Positions 45,178-57,300 of a stretch of 64,000 bases of DNA are shown here, in pieces. The notes under the pieces were generated by a model. The model was not told the origin of the DNA and made no database searches. It saw only the letters and a program-made list of their open reading frames with translations. The stretch spans positions 2,356,001 to 2,420,000 of the forward strand of contig NZ_CP020469.1 of NCBI RefSeq assembly GCF_003031405.1, in the 5' to 3' direction. How positions within the stretch are numbered: position 1 is the stretch's first letter; each line of letters opens with the position of its first letter. The translations under genes were made by a program, and so were the position numbers. Origin of the DNA: Halomonas sp. 'Soap Lake #6'. GTDB lineage: Bacteria > Pseudomonadota > Gammaproteobacteria > Pseudomonadales > Halomonadaceae.

Positions 45178-45897
45178 ATGCTAATGGCACTTATGCCTGA
45201 CTCACCCCGCCCCATCCTTAGCTCCCTTTCCCGCCGACAGTTTTTAGCGACCGTCGGCGCGCTTATTTTGGGCGCGGGAGTGAGTGTCTTTCCTACCCCG
45301 GCAACTGCTTTTAACCCTCAGCGTTTGCGACAAAGTATGCAACAGCAGTATGGCGCAAGCGGCTTGGCCGTATTGGAAGCATGGTTTGAGCTCCTAGAAC
45401 GCCTGCGCAGACAAGATATACAGACGCAGCTGCGCAACGTGAATGATTTTTTCAATCGCCGGATACGTTGGGTTGAGGATATCCACAACTGGGGGCAGGA
45501 AGACTTTTGGGCCACTCCACTGGAAACCATGGGGCAGGGGCAAGGCGACTGTGAAGATTACTCCATAGCCAAATACGTTAGCTTGAGACAGTTGGACGTT
45601 CCTGGCGAACGCCTCAGGATGATTTATGTTCGAGCGCGAATTGGCCGTAGCCAAATCACACAAGCACATATGGTGCTGGGTTACTACTCCACCCCTAGCG
45701 CAGAGCCTCTGGTGCTAGATAATATTGCACCCTCCATTAGTCCAGCGTCACAACGTACCGACCTTGACCCCGTATTTAGTTTTAACAGTGAAGGGCTATG
45801 GGCTGGCGGCTCTTCAGAATCTCGTGCCGACCCATTAGCGAGGCTATCTCGCTGGCGTAGCGTGGTTGAACGCATGCAATCACAAGGCTTCATTTAA
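45178..45897 (+). CDS. lapG: LapG-like periplasmic cysteine protease (transglutaminase-like)
   Basis: A 239-residue protein of the LapG (DUF920/BTLCP) family. LapG cuts the N-terminal retention domain of giant LapA-type adhesins, releasing them from the surface; it needs Ca2+ and is held inactive by LapD when c-di-GMP is high. An export signal is visible (SRRQFLATVGALILGAG, with a twin-Arg-like RR). The catalytic triad Cys125 (GQGDCEDYSIAKY), His164 (TQAHMVLGYY) and Asp181 (LVLDNI) is complete. No clear ribosome site marks the start; ATGs at 45184 and 45193 are alternatives. It is followed by lapD after 15 bases. Confidence 0.93.
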   Translation: MLMALMPDSPRPILSSLSRRQFLATVGALILGAGVSVFPTPATAFNPQRLRQSMQQQYGASGLAVLEAWFELLERLRRQDIQTQLRNVNDFFNRRIRWVEDIHNWGQEDFWATPLETMGQGQGDCEDYSIAKYVSLRQLDVPGERLRMIYVRARIGRSQITQAHMVLGYYSTPSAEPLVLDNIAPSISPASQRTDLDPVFSFNSEGLWAGGSSESRADPLARLSRWRSVVERMQSQGFI

Positions 45898-45912
45898 GAG
45901 GATCTGGGCACC

Positions 45913-47844
45913 ATGTCGCTTATTAAACAGCTTTGGCTGGCCATTATTGCGCTACTGTTGCTTTCGTTTGTCGGTAGCCTTGCTATCAGCATCGCATCAA
46001 GTCGCGACTATATTGAGCAGGAAGTGCGCATCAAAAACGAAGATAATGCTACCGCGCTTGCGCTCTCAATGAGCCAGCTCGATAAAGATATTGTTATCCT
46101 TGAGCTGCTCATTGCAGCGCAGTTTGATACCGGCTACTACCGCAGTATTATTCTACGGGACACCGAAAATAATGTGCTCATTGAACGCTCTGCCAGCGAA
46201 TATAGCGGTGACGTGCCTGCATGGTTTCGCAGCTTAATTAAATTTAACGTACCCACCGGCATCGCCACCGTGCAAGATGGCTGGCGGCAATTTGGCACCC
46301 TAGAGCTTGAAAGCCAACACAGTTTTGCTTATGCCTCGTTATGGCGCAGCATGCTCGAATTGGCGGGCTGGTTTTTACTAGCCGGATCGATCAGCTTGGC
46401 CATTGCCACGGTACTTGTACGTGGTATTAAACACCCATTGGTGCGCGTGGTTGCTCAAGCAAAAGATATTAGCGCCCGCCGCTTCACAACCATCAAAGAG
46501 CCACGCACACTAGAGTTACGCGAAGTTGCCCAAGCCATGAACATTCTCTCTGCTAACGTACACCATATGCTTAGCCAAGAGAGCCAGAAATTAGACGAGC
46601 TGCGCCGCGACCTTCAACATGACCGAGTAACCGGCGCACTGAACCGTGATGTCTTTATGGGAAGGCTAGCATCCCTGCTGGGCAGCGATGATGCTCGCGC
46701 CACAGGTCTAACGCTGATGGTGCGAGTTCAAACTCTAGAGCAACTAAACGAGCAGCTAGGCCATCAAGCAACTGATAACCTACTCCGTGCTCTTGTCCAA
46801 CAGCTTTCGCAGTTGGATGGCAGCTCAGAAGAAGCCTTAATTGGCCGCCTGAATGGCAGTGACTTTCTACTGTTATTGCCGTTACAAGAGAGTGCCAGCA
46901 AGCTCGCTCCGCTTGTCCGCCATGCACTCGACCAAGTACTTGAGCCAGTACTTGAAATAGTAGCTGTAGACGTTCCCCGTGAGATGGTGCGTATACCAGC
47001 TGCCATTGTAGCCTACACCCCCCACGATGAGCGCGGCACCCTGCTAGCCACTTTAGATGATGCACTAGCAGAAGCAGAAAGTGACAGCGCGCACAATCGT
47101 ATTGTCATCCGTGAAGGCCAGCAAGGCTCGTTGTTTAACAACCATGCCGAATGGCGTACTGCACTCAATAACGCTATTAGCCAAGGGCCACAGCTGGCCT
47201 ACTTCCCAGTAACTGACGCCCATAATAATGTACTTCACTACGAGTGCCCTGCCCGCTTAGAACTTGCAAACGAATGGCAAACAGCAGGCGTGTTTATTCC
47301 CTGGGTGTCACGCTTCAACTTAGAACCAGCACTTGATCTTGCTGTAGTCAAAAAATCCTTTGCGCAGCTAGCGATGGATCCCGAGCACAAGCTGGGGATC
47401 AATCTTTCTATAGCCTCTATTACCAATGCGCAATTTGTTACTGAACTAAGAGCACTACTGGAGAAGCAGCCCCAGCTCGCCAAGCAGCTTTGCTTTGAAG
47501 TGCCCGCTGTATTGAACGCCCATGCGATAGGCAGTTTACGTGGTTTGTGCACGGCCCTAAGACCACTTGGCTGCCAGTTCGGAATTGAGCACGTAGGCGC
47601 TGAGTTTACGAAACTTGCCGACCTTCATGATGTAGGACTTACTTACCTAAAAGTGGACAGCAGCTTGATTCGTGGAATTCATACCTCTAATGAACAACAG
47701 ACCATTGTTCGAGGTATGGCTACGCTTTGCCACTCACTAGGCATTCAAGTGATCGCAGAGGGAGTTATAGAGCAGGCAGAACTTGATAGCCTCTTCCGTG
47801 CAGGTCTAGATGGTGCAACAGGTCCTGGGGTACGCTCTGTTTAA
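45913..47844 (+). CDS. lapD: LapD-like c-di-GMP receptor with degenerate GGDEF and EAL domains
   Basis: A 643-residue inner-membrane receptor. Order: membrane helix (LWLAIIALLLLSFVGSLAISI), a LapD/MoxY-type periplasmic domain (residues about 30-145), second helix (GWFLLAGSISLAIATVLV), HAMP, GGDEF-like domain and EAL-like domain. The GGDEF motif is replaced by NGSDF, the EAL motif by ECPAR, and the catalytic DDFG by EHVG, so neither enzyme activity is expected while c-di-GMP binding remains possible. This fits LapD, which sequesters LapG when c-di-GMP is bound. AGAGGAT precedes the ATG. It is in an operon with lapG and converges on the giant adhesin gene. Confidence 0.93.
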   Translation: MSLIKQLWLAIIALLLLSFVGSLAISIASSRDYIEQEVRIKNEDNATALALSMSQLDKDIVILELLIAAQFDTGYYRSIILRDTENNVLIERSASEYSGDVPAWFRSLIKFNVPTGIATVQDGWRQFGTLELESQHSFAYASLWRSMLELAGWFLLAGSISLAIATVLVRGIKHPLVRVVAQAKDISARRFTTIKEPRTLELREVAQAMNILSANVHHMLSQESQKLDELRRDLQHDRVTGALNRDVFMGRLASLLGSDDARATGLTLMVRVQTLEQLNEQLGHQATDNLLRALVQQLSQLDGSSEEALIGRLNGSDFLLLLPLQESASKLAPLVRHALDQVLEPVLEIVAVDVPREMVRIPAAIVAYTPHDERGTLLATLDDALAEAESDSAHNRIVIREGQQGSLFNNHAEWRTALNNAISQGPQLAYFPVTDAHNNVLHYECPARLELANEWQTAGVFIPWVSRFNLEPALDLAVVKKSFAQLAMDPEHKLGINLSIASITNAQFVTELRALLEKQPQLAKQLCFEVPAVLNAHAIGSLRGLCTALRPLGCQFGIEHVGAEFTKLADLHDVGLTYLKVDSSLIRGIHTSNEQQTIVRGMATLCHSLGIQVIAEGVIEQAELDSLFRAGLDGATGPGVRSV

Positions 47845-47891
47845 TCAGTACCGAAGATCAAGGCTTACGCGGCATTATTCACCATGTCGCG

Positions 47892-48215
47892 CTAGATGAC
47901 TCCACCATCATCACTAATCAAGTTGATATCATTCTTAGCACGCAGCGATTTGCGCTCCATCACCTTGCTTTGCGCCGCTGGTGGCAAATCGGTAAAGCTA
48001 AGCACGCCCTTTGCCAGCAGAACTTCCAGCAGATCCTCAACTACGCGCACGAAAGCTAAATCAGAAGCAATAAACTGCGAAGCCCCCCCCGCTTGTCCAG
48101 CAAGAAAGGCGAATACTTCTGGCGAGTCTCCCGCGACGGTATCATTGCACTCTAGCGATGGCTCCTTGCTGAGCATCACGATTTCTCCCTGTGCATTGCG
48201 TTTGACATAGAACAT
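47892..48215 (-). CDS. Small conserved protein (often misnamed tryptophan synthase beta-like)
   Basis: A 107-residue acidic cytoplasmic protein. The pattern (FYVKRNAQGEIV, SDLAFVRVVEDLLEVLLAKGVLSFTDLPPAAQSKV) resembles a small family annotated in pseudomonads as 'tryptophan synthase subunit beta like', although it is far too short to be TrpB. The function is unknown. GGGGAAG precedes the ATG at 48215; the frame is open to 48272. It sits between lapD and the adhesin gene, with a hairpin separating it from the adhesin. Confidence 0.7.
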   Translation of the reverse strand: MFYVKRNAQGEIVMLSKEPSLECNDTVAGDSPEVFAFLAGQAGGASQFIASDLAFVRVVEDLLEVLLAKGVLSFTDLPPAAQSKVMERKSLRAKNDINLISDDGGVI

Positions 48216-48260
48216 AGCGGCTTCCCCATGGAAGTAAAAGCGCTTAAGCATATGATTAAC

Positions 48261-48283
48261 AAGGCCGCCCATTGGGCGGCCTT
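48261..48283. terminator. Hairpin after the giant adhesin gene
   Basis: AAGGCCGCCC (48261-48270), loop ATT, GGGCGGCCTT (48274-48283): a strong stem 18 bases past the adhesin stop. On the minus strand only a weak T-run follows. It probably ends or attenuates adhesin transcription before the small downstream gene. Confidence 0.7.
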
Positions 48284-48300
48284 ATAAAATCGCCTAGAGG

Positions 48301-51300
48301 TTATTGATCAATCTCGAGCTTACCGTGTTGGATCATAAAGTCGATCACTTGTTGAGAAGTACTCCCTCCACCAAAGTCAGCAAAGGTCTTGCCCTCTAGC
48401 CGTATGACTTGATCAGCATTCTCTTTATCACCAGCCAAGCCACCTTGAGAGTTTAAGTAAAGTACTGTGTCGTTGCCCTCTTGCTCTGCAACAATATAGG
48501 TGCTCAGATCAACCGCATCCTCTTCACCTTGGAGCAGGTCGGCAATATCCAAGATATTATTACCGTTACCAAAATCCCTCACAACGTCAACCGCCGGGGC
48601 GCCCGCTGTGCCTTGGTCACCATCCTGCCACAGGAAAATATCGTCACCTGAACCACCAATGAGAATGTCATTGCCCTCGCCCCCGATCAAGGTGTCATTT
48701 CCGGCACCACCGATGAGCACATCATCACCCTCGCCACCATCCAAGGTATTGTTACCACCTTGTGTGCGTGCGGAATCGACTAAAGACTCCCAGTTGCCTC
48801 GAATGTAGTCAATAATCTGGCCCTCTTCAGGTGCTGCGCCGTTATTAACTTCCCACCTTAAGTAGTCACGAAGTCCTTGGTAACCCAAACCATCATGGCT
48901 ACCAGCGCCATAGAAGACGCCAGTATCTCCATTAGTCCACTCAAGGTGATCGGTATTAATGGTGTCACCAAAGATAATATCATTGCCACCGCCACCCAAC
49001 AGGACGTCATCTCCTAGATCTTCTAGATCATCAAATTCCGAACTTCCCTCTAGAGCTGCGGCTAGGTCGCTGGCGTTATTAACTATATCAACTTCACCAA
49101 CTGGACCAGAGACAGAGCGAACAACATCTTCCCATCTGCCAAATGGCCAGCGACCAACATACTGCTGCCCGACAACAAAGCTCTCAGACCCGATCCCTTC
49201 AATCTCAGTGTTATCAAAGAACCGCAGATAGTTTTCTGACACATCATTTCCAATACCTATGGCATTGACTGAAGATGTACTTGATAACCCTTCAAATGCT
49301 TTTACTGATGCTTCAAAGGTGTCGAAGTCAGTCCTGTGTCCCGGGCCCCTCAAGTTACCAGACTGATCATAGTAGAATGTAGGATCACCATCAGTCAGGA
49401 AATAGGTCAGGTTTTCAAATTCATCCGGTATCTGCTGCCCATTCTGAGCATTAAACCAAGCCACCGACTGCTCGAAGGCAGCCTGGTAGTTTGTGCCACC
49501 ATCCGCTGAAAGCGTATCAATTGATGCAATCAACTGGTGAACATTCGTTTCATCAAGCCCCTGAATAGTTAACACACTGGAGGCATGGGTAGAGAAAGGC
49601 ACTAGCTGAACATTGATCGTACCTTCATGATCTTTCAATTGGTTCGCCAAGTTAACCAACGACTGCTTGGTCAACTCCATAAGGTTCAAGCCAGGCGTTC
49701 CCGAAGCAGCATTCATACTTCCCGAGACATCGACAATTAGGGAGATATTATAGTTAGTAGCCGGGTCAATAATGGTGACTTTTCCTCCACGATCACCAAG
49801 GATGACATCATCCCCCCCGCCACTTTCAATTACATCATCTCCATTGCCCCCTACATTGAGCGAAGCAGGTGGTTGTACCTCAAATGAACGATCAGCCTCT
49901 GCCTCGTAGACATTACCGAACTGGTCATTGCCTACAACGCTAGCAGTCACATCTCCGGAAACTAGCCCAACCACTTTATTACTGGGCACATTAACTTCCC
50001 AGGAACTACCATCTTGGTTGACCTCCGTGAGATAAGTCTGCCCACCAATCGTAACCTCAACCGTATCGCCAGCTTTAGCATCACCACCAACGGAACCGGT
50101 GATTGATTGCCCTTCTTGAGCCTCACTGTTGCTAAGGAAATCATCACCACCAAAAAGTGCATCTATGGTGATGGTGGCTTCTGGCGCAACGTTAGCTACG
50201 CCTTTAATGTCATCATCGCTAGCACTGTTGCCAGCCGGATCAGTGACCGTTGCGCTAACACTAACGTTAGTCGCACCTTGACTAACTGCTACCCAGACAA
50301 CGACACCGTTATCAATGTCTTGCTGCTCCAACACCACAGTAGTCAGCGTGTTACCACCTCCATCTTTAACAACCAGCGTATCGCCAACCTCAGTACCCTC
50401 TTGGAACGTAACTAAAGCCTCTACACTATCCGGCTCGCCAGCAGCAATCTCATCGATGTTGTAGATATCATCTTCACCCGCGCCTAGTAGCGAAACAACT
50501 ACAGACGGTGGAGTAACATCAACGCCGTAGTCACGGTCCGCTTCGGCGCGGTAGTCGTTACCCGCCTCGTCGGTACCGGTGACTTCTGCGTTGACGCTGT
50601 CGTTGTCCGCCAGCAGTGAGCCGGGGACATCGATGGCGTAGATCAGGTTGCCAGCGCTGTCGGTGGTGACTTGGCCAGTGAAGGTCTCGTCGCCCACGGT
50701 CAGGGTGACAGTGTCACCTTCGCGGGCGTCGCCGCCGACGGTACCGGTCACGGTGATGGTCTGGGTGGCTTCTTCACCGTTGATCACGTCGTCACCGGCG
50801 ATGGTGTCGATGGTGATGGTGGCGGTGGCCTCCAGGTTGACGCCGTAGTCACGGTCCGCGTCGGCGCGGTAGTCGTTACCCGCCTCGTCGGTACCGGTGA
50901 CTTCTGCGGTAACGCTGTCGTTGTCCGCCAGCAGTGAGCCGGGGACATCGATGGCGTAGATCAGGTTGCCAGCGCTGTCGGTGGTGACTTGGCCAGTGAA
51001 GGTCTCGTCGCCCACGGTCAGGGTGACAGTGTCACCTTCGCGGGCGTCGCCGCCGACGGTACCGGTCACGGTGATGGTCTGGGTGGCTTCTTCACCGTTG
51101 ATCACGTCGTCACCGGCGATGGTGTCGATGGTGATGGTGGCGGTGGCCTCCAGGTTGACGCCGTAGTCACGGTCCGCGTCGGCGCGGTAGTCGTTACCCG
51201 CCTCGTCGGTACCGGTGACTTCTGCGTTGACGCTGTCGTTGTCCGCCAGCAGTGAGCCGGGGACATCGATGGCGTAGATCAGGTTGCCAGCGCTGTCGGT

Positions 51301-54300
51301 GGTGACTTGGCCAGTGAAGGTCTCGTCGCCCACGGTCAGGGTGACAGTGTCACCTTCGCGGGCGTCGCCGCCGACGGTACCGGTCACGGTGATGGTCTGG
51401 GTGGCTTCTTCACCGTTGATCACGTCGTCACCGGCGATGGTGTCGATGGTGATGGTGGCGGTGGCCTCCAGGTTGACGCCGTAGTCACGGTCCGCGTCGG
51501 CGCGGTAGTCGTTACCCGCCTCGTCGGTACCGGTGACTTCTGCGGTAACGCTGTCGTTGTCCGCCAGCAGTGAGCCGGGGACATCGATGGCGTAGATCAG
51601 GTTGCCAGCGCTGTCGGTGGTGACTTGGCCAGTGAAGGTCTCGTCGCCCACGGTCAGGGTGACAGTGTCACCTTCGCGGGCGTCGCCGCCGACGGTACCG
51701 GTCACGGTGATGGTCTGGGTGGCTTCTTCACCGTTGATCACGTCGTCACCGGCGATGGTGTCGATGGTGATGGTGGCGGTGGCCTCCAGGTTGACGCCGT
51801 AGTCACGGTCGGCTTCGGCGCGGTAGTCGTTGCCCGCCTCGTCGGTACCGGTGACTTCTGCGGTAACGCTGTCGTTGTCCGCCAGCAGTGAGCCGGGGAC
51901 ATCGATGGCGTAGATCAGGTTGCCAGCGCTGTCGGTGGTGACTTGGCCAGTGAAGGTCTCGTCGCCCACGGTCAGGGTGACAGTGTCACCTTCGCGGGCG
52001 TCGCCGCCGACGGTACCGGTCACGGTGATGGTCTGGGTGGCTTCTTCACCGTTGATCACGTCGTCACCGGCGATGGTGTCGATGGTGATGGTGGCGGTGG
52101 CCTCCAGGTTGACGCCGTAGTCACGGTCCGCGTCGGCGCGGTAGTCGTTGCCCGCCTCGTCGGTACCGGTGACTTCTGCGGTAACGCTGTCGTTGTCCGC
52201 CAGCAGTGAGCCGGGGACATCGATGGCGTAGATCAGGTTGCCAGCGCTGTCGGTGGTGACTTGGCCAGTGAAGGTCTCGTCGCCCACGGTCAGGGTGACA
52301 GTGTCACCTTCGCGGGCGTCGCCGCCGACGGTACCGGTCACGGTGATGGTCTGGGTGGCTTCTTCACCGTTGATCACGTCGTCACCGGCGATGGTGTCGA
52401 TGGTGATGGTGGCGGTGGCCTCCAGGTTGACGCCGTAGTCACGGTCCGCGTCGGCGCGGTAGTCGTTACCCGCCTCGTCGGTACCGGTGACTTCTGCGGT
52501 AACGCTGTCGTTGTCCGCCAGCAGTGAGCCGGGGACATCGATGGCGTAGATCAGGTTGCCAGCGCTGTCGGTGGTGACTTGGCCAGTGAAGGTCTCGTCG
52601 CCCACGGTCAGGGTGACAGTGTCACCTTCGCGGGCGTCGCCGCCGACGGTACCGGTCACGGTGATGGTCTGGGTGGCTTCTTCACCGTTGATCACGTCGT
52701 CACCGGCGATGGTGTCGATGGTGATGGTGGCGGTGGCCTCCAGGTTGACGCCGTAGTCACGGTCCGCGTCGGCGCGGTAGTCGTTACCCGCCTCGTCGGT
52801 ACCGGTGACTTCTGCGGTAACGCTGTCGTTGTCCGCCAGCAGTGAGCCGGGGACATCGATGGCGTAGATCAGGTTGCCAGCGCTGTCGGTGGTGACTTGG
52901 CCAGTGAAGGTCTCGTCGCCCACGGTCAGGGTGACAGTGTCACCTTCGCGGGCGTCGCCGCCGACGGTACCGGTCACGGTGATGGTCTGGGTGGCTTCTT
53001 CACCGTTGATCACGTCGTCACCGGCGATGGTGTCGATGGTGATGGTGGCGGTGGCCTCCAGGTTGACGCCGTAGTCACGGTCCGCTTCGGCGCGGTAGTC
53101 GTTGCCCGCCTCGTCGGTACCGGTGACTTCTGCGGTAACGCTGTCGTTGTCCGCCAGCAGTGAGCCGGGGACATCGATGGCGTAGATCAGGTTGCCAGCG
53201 CTGTCGGTGGTGACTTGGCCAGTGAAGGTCTCGTCGCCCACGGTCAGGGTGACAGTGTCACCTTCGCGGGCGTCGCCGCCGACGGTACCGGTCACGGTGA
53301 TGGTCTGGGTGGCTTCTTCACCGTTGATCACGTCGTCACCGGCGATGGTGTCGATGGTGATGGTGGCGGTGGCCTCCAGGTTGACGCCGTAGTCACGGTC
53401 CGCGTCGGCGCGGTAGTCGTTGCCCGCCTCGTCGGTACCGGTGACTTCTGCGGTAACGCTGTCGTTGTCCGCCAGCAGTGAGCCGGGGACATCGATGGCG
53501 TAGATCAGGTTGCCAGCGCTGTCGGTGGTGACTTGGCCAGTGAAGGTCTCGTCGCCCACGGTCAGGGTGACAGTGTCACCTTCGCGGGCGTCGCCGCCGA
53601 CGGTACCGGTCACGGTGATGGTCTGGGTGGCTTCTTCACCGTTGATCACGTCGTCACCGGCGATGGTGTCGATGGTGATGGTGGCGGTGGCCTCCAGGTT
53701 GACGCCGTAGTCACGGTCCGCGTCGGCGCGGTAGTCGTTACCCGCCTCGTCGGTACCGGTGACTTCTGCGGTAACGCTGTCGTTGTCCGCCAGCAGTGAG
53801 CCGGGGACATCGATGGCGTAGATCAGGTTGCCAGCGCTGTCGGTGGTGACTTGGCCAGTGAAGGTCTCGTCGCCCACGGTCAGGGTGACAGTGTCACCTT
53901 CGCGGGCGTCGCCGCCGACGGTACCGGTCACGGTGATGGTCTGGGTGGCTTCTTCACCGTTGATCACGTCGTCACCGGCGATGGTGTCGATGGTGATGGT
54001 GGCGGTGGCCTCCAGGTTGACGCCGTAGTCACGGTCCGCGTCGGCGCGGTAGTCGTTACCCGCCTCGTCGGTACCGGTGACTTCTGCGGTAACGCTGTCG
54101 TTGTCCGCCAGCAGTGAGCCGGGGACATCGATGGCGTAGATCAGGTTGCCAGCGCTGTCGGTGGTGACTTGGCCAGTGAAGGTCTCGTCGCCCACGGTCA
54201 GGGTGACAGTGTCACCTTCGCGGGCGTCGCCGCCGACGGTACCGGTCACGGTGATGGTCTGGGTGGCTTCTTCACCGTTGATCACGTCGTCACCGGCGAT

Positions 54301-57300
54301 GGTGTCGATGGTGATGGTGGCGGTGGCCTCCAGGTTGACGCCGTAGTCACGGTCCGCGTCGGCGCGGTAGTCGTTACCCGCCTCGTCGGTACCGGTGACT
54401 TCTGCGGTAACGCTGTCGTTGTCCGCCAGCAGTGAGCCGGGGACATCGATGGCGTAGATCAGGTTGCCAGCGCTGTCGGTGGTGACTTGGCCAGTGAAGG
54501 TCTCGTCGCCCACGGTCAGGGTGACAGTGTCACCTTCGCGGGCGTCGCCGCCGACGGTACCGGTCACGGTGATGGTCTGGGTGGCTTCTTCACCGTTGAT
54601 CACGTCGTCACCGGCGATGGTGTCGATGGTGATGGTGGCGGTGGCCTCCAGGTTGACGCCGTAGTCACGGTCCGCGTCGGCGCGGTAGTCGTTGCCCGCC
54701 TCGTCGGTACCGGTGACTTCTGCGGTAACGCTGTCGTTGTCCGCCAGCAGTGAGCCGGGGACATCGATGGCGTAGATCAGGTTGCCAGCGCTGTCGGTGG
54801 TGACTTGGCCAGTGAAGGTCTCGTCGCCCACGGTCAGGGTGACAGTGTCACCTTCGCGGGCGTCGCCGCCGACGGTACCGGTCACGGTGATGGTCTGGGT
54901 GGCTTCTTCACCGTTGATCACGTCGTCACCGGCGATGGTGTCGATGGTGATGGTGGCGGTGGCCTCCAGGTTGACGCCGTAGTCACGGTCCGCGTCGGCG
55001 CGGTAGTCGTTACCCGCCTCGTCGGTACCGGTGACTTCTGCGGTAACGCTGTCGTTGTCCGCCAGCAGTGAGCCGGGGACATCGATGGCGTAGATCAGGT
55101 TGCCAGCGCTGTCGGTGGTGACTTGGCCAGTGAAGGTCTCGTCGCCCACGGTCAGGGTGACAGTGTCACCTTCGCGGGCGTCGCCGCCGACGGTACCGGT
55201 CACGGTGATGGTCTGGGTGGCTTCTTCACCGTTGATCACGTCGTCACCGGCGATGGTGTCGATGGTGATGGTGGCGGTGGCCTCCAGGTTGACGCCGTAG
55301 TCACGGTCGGCTTCGGCGCGGTAGTCGTTGCCCGCCTCGTCGGTACCGGTGACTTCTGCGGTAACGCTGTCGTTGTCCGCCAGCAGTGAGCCGGGGACAT
55401 CGATGGCGTAGATCAGGTTGCCAGCGCTGTCGGTGGTGACTTGGCCAGTGAAGGTCTCGTCGCCCACGGTCAGGGTGACAGTGTCACCTTCGCGGGCGTC
55501 GCCGCCGACGGTACCGGTCACGGTGATGGTCTGGGTGGCTTCTTCACCGTTGATCACGTCGTCACCGGCGATGGTGTCGATGGTGATGGTGGCGGTGGCC
55601 TCCAGGTTGACGCCGTAGTCACGGTCCGCGTCGGCGCGGTAGTCGTTGCCCGCCTCGTCGGTACCGGTGACTTCTGCGGTAACGCTGTCGTTGTCCGCCA
55701 GCAGTGAGCCGGGGACATCGATGGCGTAGATCAGGTTGCCAGCGCTGTCGGTGGTGACTTGGCCAGTGAAGGTCTCGTCGCCCACGGTCAGGGTGACAGT
55801 GTCACCTTCGCGGGCGTCGCCGCCGACGGTACCGGTCACGGTGATGGTCTGGGTGGCTTCTTCACCGTTGATCACGTCGTCACCGGCGATGGTGTCGATG
55901 GTGATGGTGGCGGTGGCCTCCAGGTTGACGCCGTAGTCACGGTCCGCGTCGGCGCGGTAGTCGTTACCCGCCTCGTCGGTACCGGTGACTTCTGCGGTAA
56001 CGCTGTCGTTGTCCGCCAGCAGTGAGCCGGGGACATCGATGGCGTAGATCAGGTTGCCAGCGCTGTCGGTGGTGACTTGGCCAGTGAAGGTCTCGTCGCC
56101 CACGGTCAGGGTGACAGTGTCACCTTCGCGGGCGTCGCCGCCGACGGTACCGGTCACGGTGATGGTCTGGGTGGCTTCTTCACCGTTGATCACGTCGTCA
56201 CCGGCGATGGTGTCGATGGTGATGGTGGCGGTGGCCTCCAGGTTGACGCCGTAGTCACGGTCCGCGTCGGCGCGGTAGTCGTTACCCGCCTCGTCGGTAC
56301 CGGTGACTTCTGCGGTAACGCTGTCGTTGTCCGCCAGCAGTGAGCCGGGGACATCGATGGCGTAGATCAGGTTGCCAGCGCTGTCGGTGGTGACTTGGCC
56401 AGTGAAGGTCTCGTCGCCCACGGTCAGGGTGACAGTGTCACCTTCGCGGGCGTCGCCGCCGACGGTACCGGTCACGGTGATGGTCTGGGTGGCTTCTTCA
56501 CCGTTGATCACGTCGTCACCGGCGATGGTGTCGATGGTGATGGTGGCGGTGGCCTCCAGGTTGACGCCGTAGTCACGGTCCGCGTCGGCGCGGTAGTCGT
56601 TGCCCGCCTCGTCGGTACCGGTGACTTCTGCGTTGACGCTGTCGTTGTCCGCCAGCAGTGAGCCGGGGACATCGATGGCGTAGATCAGGTTGCCAGCGCT
56701 GTCGGTGGTGACTTGGCCAGTGAAGGTCTCGTCGCCCACGGTCAGGGTGACAGTGTCACCTTCGCGGGCGTCGCCGCCGACGGTACCGGTCACGGTGATG
56801 GTCTGGGTGGCTTCTTCACCGTTGATCACGTCGTCACCGGCGATGGTGTCGATGGTGATGGTGGCGGTGGCCTCCAGGTTGACGCCGTAGTCACGGTCCG
56901 CGTCGGCGCGGTAGTCGTTACCCGCCTCGTCGGTACCGGTGACTTCTGCGGTAACGCTGTCGTTGTCCGCCAGCAGTGAGCCGGGGACATCGATGGCGTA
57001 GATCAGGTTGCCAGCGCTGTCGGTGGTGACTTGGCCAGTGAAGGTCTCGTCGCCCACGGTCAGGGTGACAGTGTCACCTTCGCGGGCGTCGCCGCCGACG
57101 GTACCGGTCACGGTGATGGTCTGGGTGGCTTCTTCACCGTTGATCACGTCGTCACCGGCGATGGTGTCGATGGTGATGGTGGCGGTGGCCTCCAGGTTGA
57201 CGCCGTAGTCACGGTCCGCGTCGGCGCGGTAGTCGTTACCCGCCTCGTCGGTACCGGTGACTTCTGCGGTAACGCTGTCGTTGTCCGCCAGCAGTGAGCC

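Noticed and set aside
45913..47844. Active diguanylate cyclase or c-di-GMP phosphodiesterase
   Set aside because: GGDEF reads NGSDF and the EAL-domain DDFG reads EHVG, so catalytic residues are lost; the LapG neighbour supports a receptor role.
47892..48215. Tryptophan synthase beta subunit
   Set aside because: The family is sometimes annotated this way, but 107 residues cannot form TrpB and no PLP-binding motif is present.
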